Positions 32,332 through 40,608 of a stretch of DNA of 64,000 nt are shown here, piece after piece. The translations under genes and the position numbers were made by a program. Position 1 is the first letter of the stretch; each line of letters starts with the position of its first letter. Source of the DNA: Sphaerisporangium album (GTDB taxonomy: Bacteria; Actinomycetota; Actinomycetes; Streptosporangiales; Streptosporangiaceae); assembly GCF_003323745.1 (NCBI RefSeq), contig NZ_QOIL01000009.1, positions 124,001-188,000 of the forward strand. Direction: 5' to 3'. The notes below the pieces were generated by a model. The model did no database searches and had not been told where the DNA came from. It saw nothing but the letters and a program-made list of their open reading frames with translations.

Positions 32332-33204
32332 TCAGGCGTAGTGGTGGCGGGGGCGGCGGTTGGCCGGGAGGCGGACCTCGCGCAGGAACGGCGGGAGCAG
32401 CCACAGGCGGCGGCCCCAGGCGGCGATCTTGCCGGTGAGGACGGCCTTCGGGCGGCTGACGCGGCCGAACAGCATGAGGTTGAGGGTCGAGGGGTCGAAG
32501 CGCAGGTGGATGTCGGTGCCGGGGCCGGGGTCCTCGGCCGACACCCGCCCGTCGTGCAGCACCAGCGTGGCGGGGGCGGTGTACCGGGAGTGGAACTGGA
32601 CGGCGATGCGCCCGCGCCGCTTGGGCCCGGCCGTGTCCATCAGCCGGCCGTAGTCGCCGCGGATCATCCCGATGAGGAACAGGTCGAAGAACAGGGCGGC
32701 CTCGCGCGGCGGGATCCGCCACGGCGCGCGGACGGCGCGGGCGATGTCCCAGCCGTGCAGGTGCATCTCGTTCACGATGTGGGCGAGCACCCCGGCGACC
32801 GGGACGCGGGCCTCGCCGAGCCAGGGGATGGGCGTCGCCGGGTCCAGGTGCTCGGTGACGCGCAGCACCTCGGCGAGGTCGGCGCGCAGCCGCCGGGCCA
32901 GCTCGACGGGGTCGCGCTCGGGGTAGGAGCGCAGGGCCAGGTCGTTGACGTCGGCCACCGTGTCGACGTTGGTGTTCGCGATCGGCCCGGCGAGCTCGGG
33001 GAACGGGTGCGGGGTGCCGTCGTCGCGCACGATGGCGGTGTAGAGCCGCGCGATCGACGCGACGTGCGCGCCGGTCTCGGCGACGGTCCAGTCGCGCGTC
33101 GCCATCGCCTGGGGCGCGGCGGAGGTCAGCAGGCGGGCGAAGCGGTCGCCTGCCTCTTCCACCGTCGCACGGACGGTCTGCCACTGCTCGTGGGCTCTGG
33201 CCAT
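32332..33204 (-). CDS. MDMPI-type (DinB/mycothiol maleylpyruvate isomerase family) protein with SCP2-like tail
   Basis: A 290-aa protein. The N-terminal DinB-like four-helix domain has metal ligands H47 (VAETGAHVAS) and the pair in NEMHLHGWDIARA. The C-terminal part (VQFHSRYTAPATLVLHDGRV onward) is SCP2-like. The family includes mycothiol-dependent maleylpyruvate isomerase of actinobacteria, but most members have unknown substrates, and no gentisate pathway genes are nearby. ATG 33204 is standard. It reads toward the broken HTH gene; its own upstream region (33205-33483) is bare. Confidence 0.88.
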   Translation of the reverse strand: MARAHEQWQTVRATVEEAGDRFARLLTSAAPQAMATRDWTVAETGAHVASIARLYTAIVRDDGTPHPFPELAGPIANTNVDTVADVNDLALRSYPERDPVELARRLRADLAEVLRVTEHLDPATPIPWLGEARVPVAGVLAHIVNEMHLHGWDIARAVRAPWRIPPREAALFFDLFLIGMIRGDYGRLMDTAGPKRRGRIAVQFHSRYTAPATLVLHDGRVSAEDPGPGTDIHLRFDPSTLNLMLFGRVSRPKAVLTGKIAAWGRRLWLLPPFLREVRLPANRRPRHHYA

Positions 33205-33483
33205 GGCAAATCGTCCCCCTCGTCCGGATCACGATCACGCTAACACCGGGCTTCGCGGCGCGGTTCTTCCCGCGTGCGCACCCTGGCCGGATGGGCGCAG
33301 GCCCGAGGACGCCGCATCCCGGCACCTGAAACTTTCAGCGTTTCGCGCCGGGCCGGGCAGATCACCGTCATGGCGCGCGGCACGTCCGCGCAGGCCGGAC
33401 GGGTCGCGGCGGCGGGCCGCTCACGCCGGGGAGTGCCCGCGCGGGGCCGGGCTTCTGTACTTCCGCGCGCCCTCTCCGCAGAA

Positions 33484-33497
33484 TGGGAGCGCTCCCA
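33484..33497. promoter_or_regulatory. CebR/CelR-type operator TGGGAGCGCTCCCA
   Basis: Perfect 14-bp palindrome TGGGAGCGCTCCCA, identical to the established binding site of the cellobiose-responsive LacI-family repressor (CebR in Streptomyces, CelR in Thermobifida). It is 35 bases before the ATG of the GH5 enzyme, a position that blocks transcription until cellobiose releases the repressor. Confidence 0.9.
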
Positions 33498-33500
33498 AGC

Positions 33501-33512
33501 TTAACCGGTTAA
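33501..33512. promoter_or_regulatory. Second palindrome TTAACCGGTTAA
   Basis: Perfect 12-bp palindrome three bases after the CebR-type site; the two centres are 16 bases apart. The central CCGG with AT-rich wings resembles LacI-family half-sites. It could bind a second sugar-responsive repressor, giving dual control of the downstream glycosidase. Confidence 0.6.
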
Positions 33513-33531
33513 TGCACAGGAAAGGCCACCG

Positions 33532-35148
33532 ATGACACAACGACTCCGGACGGCAGGGGGAGCGTTGCTCTCTCTCCTCGCCCTCCTGGTCTCGATGCTC
33601 GCCGCCGCGAGCCCGGCCCACGCCGCCGTGGGCCTTCGCGTGAGCGGCACCGACATCGTCGAGGCGAACGGCAGCACCTTCCTCATGCGCGGCGTGAGCC
33701 ACCCCCATGCCTGGTACGCCTCCCAGACGACCTCCTCACTCGCCGGCATCAAGTCCCTCGGCGCCAACGTCGTGCGCGTGGTGCTCAGCGGCGGGCGGTG
33801 GCCGGCCAACAACGCCGCCGACGTGGCCAACGTGGTCGCCCAGTGCAAGGCCAACCGCCTGATCTGCGTGCTGGAGAACCACGACACGACCGGGTACGGC
33901 GAGCAGAGCGGCGCCGTCACGCTGGACGCGGCGGTCAACTACTGGATCAGCGTCCAGAGCGCCCTCACCGGCCAGGAGAACTACGTCGTCATCAACATCG
34001 GCAACGAGCCGTTCGGCAACAACGCCGTCACCCCGAACTGGACCCAGGCCACGACCAGCGCCGTCACCCGGATGCGCAACGCCGGTTTCCAGCACCTGCT
34101 CATGGTCGACGCGCCCAACTGGGGACAGGACTGGGGCTTCACCATGCGCGACACGGCGGCGAGCGTCTTCAACGCCGACCCGCAGCACAACACCGTCTTC
34201 TCCATCCACATGTACGGGGTCTTCGACACGGCGGCGGAGATCAACGCCTACCTCGACGCCTTCCGGACGGCCCGGCTGCCGCTGGTGATCGGCGAGTTCG
34301 GCGACATGCACTCGGACGGCAACCCGGACGAGGACACGATCATGGCGCAGGCGCGGGCGCGCGGCGTCGGGTACATCGGCTGGTCGTGGAGCGGCAACGG
34401 CGGCGGCGTCGAGTACCTCGACATGGTCACCAACTTCAACGCCGCGAGCCTGACCCCCTGGGGACAGCGCATCTTCAACGGCGCCGACGGCATCAAGCAG
34501 ACCTCCCGCGAGGCGGCGATCTTCGGGGGCACCACGCCGGACACGACGCCCCCGACCCGGCCGGGCACCCCCACCGCCTCGGCCGTGACCTCCAGCGGGG
34601 CGACGCTCTCGTGGACGGCCTCCACCGACGCGGGCGGCTCGGGCCTCGCCGGGTACGACGTGTACCGCGAGCAGGGCGCCACCGACACGCGGCTCGGCCA
34701 GAGCACCACGAACTCGATCACCCTGACCGGCCTGACGCCGAGCACGCAGTACCAGGTGTACGTGCGGGCGCGCGACGGCGCGGGCAACGTGTCCCCCGAC
34801 TCGGCGCTGGTCACGTTCACCACGACGGCCGGGGGCGGCGGCGGGGGCACCTGCACGGTCAACGCCACCACGCAGAGCCAGTGGGGCAACGGCTACGTCG
34901 TAGAGGTGAAGGTCACCAACACCGGCACCGCGGGCATCACCGGCTGGACGGTGAAGTTCACGCTGCCGCCGGGGCACACGCTCTCCAACGCCTGGAACGC
35001 GCAGACGACGGTGTCCGGGCAGTCGGTGACGGCGCGCAACGTGTCGTACAACGGGACGCTGGCGCCGAACGCCTCGGCGAGCTTCGGGTTCCAGGCGAGC
35101 CGGCCGGACGGCGACACCAAGGTTCCGACGGACTACACCTGCTCCTGA
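33532..35148 (+). CDS. Secreted GH5 beta-mannanase/endoglucanase with Fn3 and CBM2
   Basis: Exported glycoside hydrolase of 538 aa: signal peptide (1-31), GH5 TIM barrel (about 32-340) with acid/base E159 in NIGNEP and nucleophile E255 in IGEFGD, a fibronectin type III domain (about 345-435), a Gly-rich linker, and a C-terminal CBM2 with CTVNATTQSQWGNGY and a closing Cys. The RGVSHPHAWY opening is characteristic of GH5 subfamily 8 mannanases, so mannan is the better guess, with cellulose as alternative. ATG 33532 has AGGAAAGG upstream. The CebR-type operator immediately ahead predicts induction by cello- or manno-oligosaccharides. Confidence 0.94.
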   Translation: MTQRLRTAGGALLSLLALLVSMLAAASPAHAAVGLRVSGTDIVEANGSTFLMRGVSHPHAWYASQTTSSLAGIKSLGANVVRVVLSGGRWPANNAADVANVVAQCKANRLICVLENHDTTGYGEQSGAVTLDAAVNYWISVQSALTGQENYVVINIGNEPFGNNAVTPNWTQATTSAVTRMRNAGFQHLLMVDAPNWGQDWGFTMRDTAASVFNADPQHNTVFSIHMYGVFDTAAEINAYLDAFRTARLPLVIGEFGDMHSDGNPDEDTIMAQARARGVGYIGWSWSGNGGGVEYLDMVTNFNAASLTPWGQRIFNGADGIKQTSREAAIFGGTTPDTTPPTRPGTPTASAVTSSGATLSWTASTDAGGSGLAGYDVYREQGATDTRLGQSTTNSITLTGLTPSTQYQVYVRARDGAGNVSPDSALVTFTTTAGGGGGGTCTVNATTQSQWGNGYVVEVKVTNTGTAGITGWTVKFTLPPGHTLSNAWNAQTTVSGQSVTARNVSYNGTLAPNASASFGFQASRPDGDTKVPTDYTCS

Positions 35149-35272
35149 CAGCCCTCTTCACTACAGCCTCTTTGCCCTCTCTTTTCCGCACATGTCCGTG
35201 TTTCGCATCCCGGCGGGGAAGGCTTTCATTGCCCGGCACTCCCGTCGGGCCGGCGACACCAGTGGGGGATCC

Positions 35273-35497
35273 ATGGCAGTGACGGCGGATTTGGCCAAGC
35301 TCCTCGACAAGGAATTCGAGGACAAGAGCCTCCCGGAGATCGTTAAGGCGCCCGTATCGGCGCTGGCCGGGGTCAGCGAAGGCGACGCCAAGCTCCTCAA
35401 GGAAGCATTCAAGATCAATACGGTCGGGGACCTTGGCAGGAACAAATACTTCCGCACCGCCGTCGCGCTCACCGACCTGGCGGACAGCACCAAGTAG
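35273..35497 (+). CDS. Small helix-hairpin-helix-like protein
   Basis: A 74-aa soluble protein: LAKLLDKEFEDKSLPEIVKA then LAGVSEGDAKLLKEAFKINT, a pattern like the helix-hairpin-helix repeats of DUF4332-type proteins (xxGIGxxxAxxLxxxGIxTVxDL). ATG 35273 has GGGGGA 5 bases before it and is preferred to the longer in-frame ATG at 35192. It is followed by a long hairpin (35524-35563). The role is unknown; such proteins may bind nucleic acid or partner proteins. Confidence 0.75.
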   Translation: MAVTADLAKLLDKEFEDKSLPEIVKAPVSALAGVSEGDAKLLKEAFKINTVGDLGRNKYFRTAVALTDLADSTK

Positions 35498-35523
35498 GCG
35501 GCGATCCACCATCGCGCCGGGTG

Positions 35524-35563
35524 ACGGCCGGCGGCCACCGGACCAGCGGTGGCTGCCGGCCGT
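35524..35563 (+). terminator. 17-bp hairpin after the HhH-like gene
   Basis: ACGGCCGGCGGCCACCG (35524-35540) pairs with CGGTGGCTGCCGGCCGT (35547-35563) with one G-T wobble around a 6-base loop. It lies 27 bases after the stop and 36 bases before the hemerythrin start, so it probably separates the two transcripts. Confidence 0.75.
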
Positions 35564-35598
35564 TCCACCATGACCGCAGTGAACCACGGGGGAACTTC

Positions 35599-36189
35599 AT
35601 GGCAGAGGGCAAGACGATCCCGGAACTGATGGACGAGAACGACGTTGTCGCGCTCCTCGTCCACCAGCACGAGATGATCAAGGAACTGTTCGGCGAGGTG
35701 GAGCGGGCGACCGGCGGCGCGCGGGCCGAGTCCTTCGAGCGGCTCGTCCGCCTGCTCGCCGTGCACGAGACGGCCGAGGAGGAGATCGTCCATCCGTACG
35801 CCAGGCGGACGATCGACGACGGGGACGCCATCGTGGAGGCGCGCCTGCGCGAAGAGAACGAGGCCAAGCAGTTGCTCACGATCATGGAGGAGAAGGGCAC
35901 CGACGACGCGTCCTTCCCCGCCAACCTGCGGCAGCTGCGCACGTCCGTGATCGAGCACGCCGACAACGAGGAGCGCTACGAGTTCGCGGAGCTGGTCAGG
36001 AAGACCAGCGACAGCGAGCGCCGGACGATGGCGCTCGGCGTCAAGGCGGCCGAGTCCCTCGCCCCGACGCATCCCCACCCGGGGGTGGAGTCGGCGACGA
36101 AGAACATCGTCTTGGGCACGCCGGCCGCGATCATGGACCGGGCCCGGGACGTCATCCGGCGGGCAATGGGGAAAAAGGAGGGCGACTGA
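35599..36189 (+). CDS. Hemerythrin-domain protein
   Basis: A 196-aa protein with an N-terminal HHE/hemerythrin domain. Di-iron ligands are visible in LLVHQHEMIKELF, LLAVHETAEEEIVHPY and VIEHADNEERYEF. Hemerythrins bind O2, NO or iron, and in actinobacteria often respond to oxidative or nitrosative stress. The C-terminal ~65 residues contain PTHPHPGVES and a final amphipathic helix (AAIMDRARDVIRRAMGKKEGD). ATG 35599 is preceded by GGGGGAAC; a longer in-frame reading from 35521 would start inside the terminator hairpin and is rejected. A terminator follows. Confidence 0.92.
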   Translation: MAEGKTIPELMDENDVVALLVHQHEMIKELFGEVERATGGARAESFERLVRLLAVHETAEEEIVHPYARRTIDDGDAIVEARLREENEAKQLLTIMEEKGTDDASFPANLRQLRTSVIEHADNEERYEFAELVRKTSDSERRTMALGVKAAESLAPTHPHPGVESATKNIVLGTPAAIMDRARDVIRRAMGKKEGD

Positions 36190-36196
36190 CCGGTTT

Positions 36197-36223
36197 GTGC
36201 GCGGCCCCCGAGGGGTCGCGCAC
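36197..36223 (+). terminator. 12-bp hairpin after the hemerythrin gene
   Basis: GTGCGCGGCCCC (36197-36208) pairs with GGGGTCGCGCAC (36212-36223), one G-T wobble, 3-base loop, 8 bases after the stop codon. It is a strong terminator-like stem without a T-run. Confidence 0.7.
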
Positions 36224-36485
36224 GCTTCCGGATTGCCGATAAACAGGGAAAAGTCGTGACTACTCCGGCTCTGTTCTGAGTCGACGGCGAAAGAGTGACA
36301 CGCCAAGCTTCAGGAACGCGTCTGGGGCGGTACCTCACACCGATTCCCCGGCCGGCGCGCGGTTCTGCGCATTTCAGGTTCGGACGGTCGGTTGGGTGAT
36401 GACATTGCCGGTCATTCACCCTGGATTAATCCACCGTTCATCGAATCGACCCCCGCCGGAGCCGTGAACACCGGAAGTCGCGGCC

Positions 36486-36989
36486 CTACCGCGCCCGTCC
36501 CCGCGGCGACCGCCGCTCCTCGGCCATCAGCTGGAACGCGTACACGGTCACCAGCCCGTACGTGAGATGAGGGATCAGGTCGGACAGCCACCCCGCGACC
36601 CCCCAGGTACGCGGGTCCGTGAGCCCGAGGAGCGTCATCGGCGCGTCGGCCGCCGCCATCGCCACCAGGCCCAGCCCAACGCCCGCCACCGGCGCGGAAA
36701 TCTCCCGGCCGGAGGCGCGCAGCAGCCCGTACGCTGCCCCGAGCCCGACCCCCACCAGGATGCCCAGCAGCGCGCCCGCGCCCTCCTCGCGGCTGCGCGC
36801 GCGCTCGTCCTCGCCGAATTCGATTCCCACCGTCCCGGCGAGCTTCCGCGCGGTCTGCGCGGGCAGGTCGCTGGAGGGCCGGCCCCGGACGACCTGGTCC
36901 AGGTAGGTGACCGTGTAGAGGGCGGTGGTCCCCGCCGCGCCCGCCAGTGCCCCCGCCGCGATGAGCCGGCGGACGGACGATCTGCTCAT
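36486..36989 (-). CDS. Small polytopic membrane protein (unknown)
   Basis: A 167-aa protein with about four hydrophobic segments: residues 10-30 (LIAAGALAGAAGTTALYTVT), 70-95 (GALLGILVGVGLGAAYGLL), 100-122 (VAGVGLGLVAMAAADAPMTL) and 135-155. A hydrophilic stretch RKLAGTVGIEFGEDERARSREE lies between helices 1 and 2. ATG 36989 is chosen over GTG 36998. It lies 28 bases after the stop of another small membrane-protein gene, so the two are likely co-transcribed. No family name can be given. Confidence 0.75.
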   Translation of the reverse strand: MSRSSVRRLIAAGALAGAAGTTALYTVTYLDQVVRGRPSSDLPAQTARKLAGTVGIEFGEDERARSREEGAGALLGILVGVGLGAAYGLLRASGREISAPVAGVGLGLVAMAAADAPMTLLGLTDPRTWGVAGWLSDLIPHLTYGLVTVYAFQLMAEERRSPRGRAR

Positions 36990-37016
36990 GGCCTGCACCG
37001 CCTGCCCGAGGGCTGC

Positions 37017-37361
37017 CTAGACGGCCTCGGCCGCCTGCCCGATGCCCTTCAGCGAGCGGAACAGGTTCTGCTCGGCGAGCGCGTGCCCGAGACCGATGAT
37101 CAGCGCCAGCCGCCAGTCGATGAGCCGGAACGCCGCCAGCGCCGCCAGGGCCGCGTAGTACGTGAGCCTCTCGATCGACGGGATCGCCACCATGCCGATG
37201 AACGGCAGCCTGATCTCGTACATGACGCCCACGGGAAGGCGGTGGTGCCGCCTGTCCTCGCCGCGGCGGGTGGCGGCGGCGCCGGAGGCGGGGCCCCGGG
37301 TCGTGCCCGTCGTCCGCGCACGCGTCTGGCGGGGTGGGGCGGTGGTAGTCGTCTGCGCCAT
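37017..37361 (-). CDS. Small membrane-associated protein (unknown)
   Basis: A 114-aa protein with a Thr/Arg-rich cytoplasmic N-terminus (about 1-45), then MYEIRLPFIGMVAIPSIERL, YYAALAALAAFRLIDWRLAL and a final amphipathic helix, suggesting one or two membrane helices. ATG 37361 has AGGAGG 7 bases upstream, a strong site. It is the first gene of a two-gene unit with the 167-aa membrane protein. The pattern ...IPSIERLTYYAALAALAAFRLIDW is seen in actinobacterial hypothetical proteins without known role. Confidence 0.75.
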   Translation of the reverse strand: MAQTTTTAPPRQTRARTTGTTRGPASGAAATRRGEDRRHHRLPVGVMYEIRLPFIGMVAIPSIERLTYYAALAALAAFRLIDWRLALIIGLGHALAEQNLFRSLKGIGQAAEAV

Positions 37362-37495
37362 GGCGGGCCTCCTGAGTCGGGACGGTTAGGGACATCCCCC
37401 TGCCGACATGTCCGGTAACCATGGTTGACCTGGACTTTCCCCCGGCCTCGTGTACGAGCCGCGGCCCCCGCCCCGGATGACGTACGGTCCATTGC

Positions 37496-37726
37496 ATGTG
37501 CCGAAGCATCAAAACCCTGCGTGAGCCCTACACCAGCGACGTCACCGACGACGACGTGCGGGCCGCGGCCCTGCAGTACGTCCGCAAGATCTCGGGGTTC
37601 CGCGCCCCGTCCGCCCGCAACGCCGAGGCCTTCGACCGCGCCGTGGAGACGATCGCGGCGGCGACGCAGGCCCTGCTGGACGAACTTCACCTCAGGCCCG
37701 TCGCGCGGGACGAGGCGACGCCCTGA
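37496..37726 (+). CDS. DUF2277 protein
   Basis: A 76-aa protein that begins with the family hallmark MCRSIKTLR and continues DVTDDDVRAAALQYVRKISGF, as in DUF2277 proteins, which are widespread in actinobacteria, proteobacteria and others but have no assigned function. ATG 37496 is unambiguous. It is divergent from the membrane-protein pair across 134 bases. An inverted repeat GATCGCGC/GCGCGATC (37729-37773) lies just after its stop. Confidence 0.88.
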   Translation: MCRSIKTLREPYTSDVTDDDVRAAALQYVRKISGFRAPSARNAEAFDRAVETIAAATQALLDELHLRPVARDEATP

Positions 37727-38268
37727 TTGATCGCGCCACAATTTCCCATTTGATCCGCATATTTCGCGCGATCGGGTTATAGGCCCAATTTAGCCTGTAC
37801 TGCGCGCGGAAACTTCAAGACCTATATCGAATCGGTCCCAGTTGGCTGATCCCAGAGTAAGGTTCGATTCATGAGCCCTTCAGAGACCTCCCGGCGCGAA
37901 TCACGCTCGGGCAGGCTCGGTCCGGCTTTCAGACGCCCACCGGCGTCCGGTTCGTAGGTTCTGTGAGGTCGTCGAGTGCTTGCTCACGTAGGCGCGAAAT
38001 GGTCAAAATTATCCCGCTTCCATCCCGTTCACCGTTGGCATACGCGGGCGTCGCCACCGCGCCTTCCGCGATGCCCGTTTCCGGGCCCTTTTCCGGCCAC
38101 GCGACGCGCTCCCGCCGGTCGCGCCCGAACCCGTACCACTCATACCTGTGACTCGCACGTAAGGTCGCCACGCTGTTCGCCGATTCCCGGTCTTGTTACA
38201 GTGGCCGCGGAGCACCGGGAAGTCTGGTCGACAATCGACCGAAATGACCAATCCCGCGGAGGCACCCT
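37727..38268. other. 542-base region, no convincing gene
   Basis: The stretch is AT-richer than its surroundings at 37735-37850. It has the inverted repeat GATCGCGC (37729-37736) / GCGCGATC (37766-37773) after DUF2277, possibly a terminator. A 28-codon ORF (ATG 37871, MSPSETSRRESRSG) and an 80-codon minus-strand ORF (37929-38171) are present, but neither has a good ribosome site or recognisable sequence. The phosphatase promoter should lie near 38190-38215. Confidence 0.4.
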
Positions 38269-38331
38269 GTGACGAGCGACCTGAAGCGTCCCCCGACCGT
38301 CACGGCTGCGGAGTGCCGATGGCCGAGGTGA
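38269..38331 (+). CDS. 20-codon leader ORF overlapping the phosphatase start
   Basis: GTG 38269 has the strong site GGAGG 7 bases upstream and encodes MTSDLKRPPTVTAAECRWPR. Its stop (TGA 38329-38331) lies 13 bases inside the next gene, in a different frame. Ribosomes ending here would be placed on the ATG 38319, so it may couple or attenuate translation of the phosphatase. It may also be chance. Confidence 0.45.
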   Translation: MTSDLKRPPTVTAAECRWPR

Positions 38332-39377
38332 ACCGCAGAACGCAACGCCTCATGGGCGCGCTGCCCTTCGCGTCGCTCGGCGTCGTCGCGGCGGTCGACG
38401 TCCTGACCGGGCCGGACCTCGGCTATCTGTCGTTGCTGGCCGTCGGGCCCGCGTTCGCCAGCCTGGTCGGCGGTGTGCGCCGTACCGTGCTGATCGGCGT
38501 GATCGCGCTGGTCACCTCGCTGGTGCTCGCGTGGTACAACGGCCTGCTCGGCGACCGGCAGAGCAACATGAGCCTGGTCAGCATCACCGGTGTGACCGCG
38601 GCGAGCATCCTCGCCACGGTGGGCCGCCAGCGGCGCGAGCGCGAGCTGGCCAACGTCCGGTCGGTGGCCGAGGTCGCCCAGCGCGTGCTGCTCAGGCCGG
38701 TCCCGCGCCGCGCCGGCCACTTACGTGCGGCCGTGTCGTACACCTCGGCCAACGCCGAGGCCCGCATCGGCGGCGACCTGTACGAGGTCGTGACCGGCCC
38801 CGGTGGCGTTCGCGCCATCGTCGGCGACGTCCAGGGCAAGGGGCTGGAGGCCGTCGAGACCGCCGCGCTCGTGCTCGGCGCGTTCCGCGAGGCGGCCCAC
38901 GACGAGACCGACCTGCGCGGCGTGAGCGGCCGCCTGGAGAAGGCGCTCAACCGGCGGCTGTCCGGCGAGGAGTTCGTCACCGCGATCCTGGTGGACGCCG
39001 ATCCGGCCGGGAAGCTGACGCTGCTCAACTACGGGCATCCGCCGCCGTTGATCATCCACGCGGACGGGACGATCACGCTGGCCGAGCCGGCGGACAGCGC
39101 GCCGCCGCTGGGCCTCGCCGTCCTGGAGGTCGAGGGCCCGAACCCCCACCAGGTCGCGTTCGGGCCGGGAGACCAGATCCTGCTCTACACCGACGGGGTG
39201 ATCGAGGCGCGCGACCGCGCCGGGCGGTTCTACCCCCTCGCCGAGCGGGCGTTCCTGCTCAAGGACGACGACCCGGAGGCCGCGCTGGAGGCGCTCAGGC
39301 TCGACCTGGTCCACCACGTCGACGCGCCCCTACACGACGACGCGGCGATGCTGCTGCTCCGCTTCCGCGACGGGTGA
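38319..39377 (+). CDS. Membrane PP2C-type (SpoIIE-like) Ser/Thr phosphatase
   Basis: A 352-aa protein with three or four membrane helices (about 10-95), then a linker ERELANVRSVAEVAQRVLLRPVP and a SpoIIE/PP2C phosphatase domain. Metal-site motifs are visible: ARIGGDLYEVV (Asp), AIVGDVQGKGLEA (Asp), ILLYTDGVIEARD and DDAAMLLLRF (Asp). Such proteins usually dephosphorylate anti-sigma-factor antagonists in actinomycete stress signalling. ATG 38319 has GGAG five bases upstream; ATG 38244 lacks a site. It is preceded by a small leader ORF and convergent with the M50 protease gene. Confidence 0.92.
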   Translation: MAEVNRRTQRLMGALPFASLGVVAAVDVLTGPDLGYLSLLAVGPAFASLVGGVRRTVLIGVIALVTSLVLAWYNGLLGDRQSNMSLVSITGVTAASILATVGRQRRERELANVRSVAEVAQRVLLRPVPRRAGHLRAAVSYTSANAEARIGGDLYEVVTGPGGVRAIVGDVQGKGLEAVETAALVLGAFREAAHDETDLRGVSGRLEKALNRRLSGEEFVTAILVDADPAGKLTLLNYGHPPPLIIHADGTITLAEPADSAPPLGLAVLEVEGPNPHQVAFGPGDQILLYTDGVIEARDRAGRFYPLAERAFLLKDDDPEAALEALRLDLVHHVDAPLHDDAAMLLLRFRDG

Positions 39378-39417
39378 CCCCGGCCGGCCGGAACGTGTCC
39401 CGCCGCGGGACAGGCGC

Positions 39418-40608
39418 TCAGCCGCCGGGACCGTCACGCAGGGGCTCGCCCGGCTGGCCGGGCCGCGCGTCCGGCGCGTGCTCGGGCTCCGTCATGGTCC
39501 GCAGCACCGCCTGCTGGAGCGCGCGGGTGAAGTCGGCCTTGGTGACCATGCCCACGACGTGACCGGCCTCGGTCACCACGGCCATCAGCTCGCCCGAGGA
39601 CGCGGACCGCTCCAGGATGCGGCTCGCGTCGTCGTCCGGGGACATCAGGTGCTCGGGGGTCAGCGGGCGCGCCAGCGCGGCGATCCGCAGGTCGTGCCGT
39701 CTCTCGGGCGCGACCGCCGTGAGGGCCTGGAGCGTGAGCACCCCCGCCGACCCGCCGGCGAAGTCGACCACGGGGAACACGCTCTGGCGGGAGCGCAGCG
39801 CGGTGGTGGTGATGAAGTCGTCGACGTCCTGCCAGGCGGGGGCGACGTCCGGCGACGGCGTCATCACGTCGCGGACCCGCCACCCCTTGAGCCCCTCCTG
39901 CGCGGCCCTGATCATGCCCTCGCCGCGTGCGGCGCTGACGAGGAACCAGCCGATCAGCATCATCCACAGCCCGCCCGTCCAGGCGGCGAGGACGAGCTGG
40001 GCGGCTCCGACGGCGATCAGCGCCATGCCGAGCCCCTGCCCGGACCGCGAGGCCGCCCGGTCCGCGCGCGCCCGGTCCCCGGTCCGGCGCCACAGGACGG
40101 CGTGCAGCACCCGCCCGCCGTCCAGCGGCGCCCCGGGGAGCATGTTGAAGACGGCCAGCACGCCGTTCATCAGCGCCAGCCAGCGGACGGCGGCCACCAC
40201 CAGCGCGGGACCGGCGAGCAGCGTGGCGGCGAGGAAGAACACGGCGCCCAGGATCAGGCTGACCAGCGGCCCGGCCACGGCGATCCGGAACTCGTCCCTC
40301 GGCGTCCTCGACTCCCCGGCGAACTCGGTGACCCCGCCGAGCAGCCACAACGTGATCGAGGTGACCGGCACGCCCCTGCGTCGGGCGACGAGGGCGTGCG
40401 CGAGCTCGTGCCCCAGCAGGGACGCCAGGAACAGGATCGCGGTGAAGGCCGCCACGACCCAGTAGCGCCCCGGGGGCTGGCCGGGGATCGCCTGCGGCAG
40501 CACGGTGCTCGCCAGCACTCCCCCGATCAGCAGCACGATCAGCAGCGTGGACCAGTGGGCCCCCACGGGGATGCCCGCGACGCGTCCGAGGCGCAGGCTC
40601 TGCTTCAT
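39418..40608 (-). CDS. Site-2 type M50 zinc protease with CBS pair (Rip3-like)
   Basis: A 396-aa intramembrane protease with about six helices. Zinc motif HELAH (about residue 66-70) and the second motif LDGGR (about 160) are intact. The C-terminal CBS pair starts at [20 protein letters not shown] and includes [27 protein letters not shown]. This architecture matches M. tuberculosis Rip3 (Rv2625c), which lies with USP genes in the DosR dormancy locus. ATG 40608 overlaps the USP stop (ATGA). It probably cuts membrane-bound anti-sigma factors or similar proteins in response to a nucleotide bound by the CBS pair (family-based inference). Confidence 0.94.
   Translation of the reverse strand: MKQSLRLGRVAGIPVGAHWSTLLIVLLIGGVLASTVLPQAIPGQPPGRYWVVAAFTAILFLASLLGHELAHALVARRRGVPVTSITLWLLGGVTEFAGESRTPRDEFRIAVAGPLVSLILGAVFFLAATLLAGPALVVAAVRWLALMNGVLAVFNMLPGAPLDGGRVLHAVLWRRTGDRARADRAASRSGQGLGMALIAVGAAQLVLAAWTGGLWMMLIGWFLVSAARGEGMIRAAQEGLKGWRVRDVMTPSPDVAPAWQDVDDFITTTALRSRQSVFPVVDFAGGSAGVLTLQALTAVAPERRHDLRIAALARPLTPEHLMSPDDDASRILERSASSGELMAVVTEAGHVVGMVTKADFTRALQQAVLRTMTEPEHAPDARPGQPGEPLRDGPGG

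Noticed and set aside
32332-33204. Gentisate catabolic cluster around the MDMPI gene
   Set aside because: No gentisate dioxygenase or fumarylpyruvate hydrolase is nearby, so the isomerase name reflects the fold rather than a proven pathway.
31909-33243. Long plus-strand ORF of 444 codons
   Set aside because: Most of it is antisense to the clearly real MDMPI gene. Only the start (from 32062) resembles a protein, and its open state reflects high GC.
37929-38171. 80-codon minus-strand ORF between DUF2277 and the phosphatase
   Set aside because: It starts with GTG without ribosome site and has no recognisable motif or clear codon bias; it lies in the probable promoter area.
38244-38318. Upstream ATG start for the PP2C phosphatase
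   Set aside because: No ribosome site precedes ATG 38244, while ATG 38319 has GGAG at good spacing and directly opens the membrane domain.
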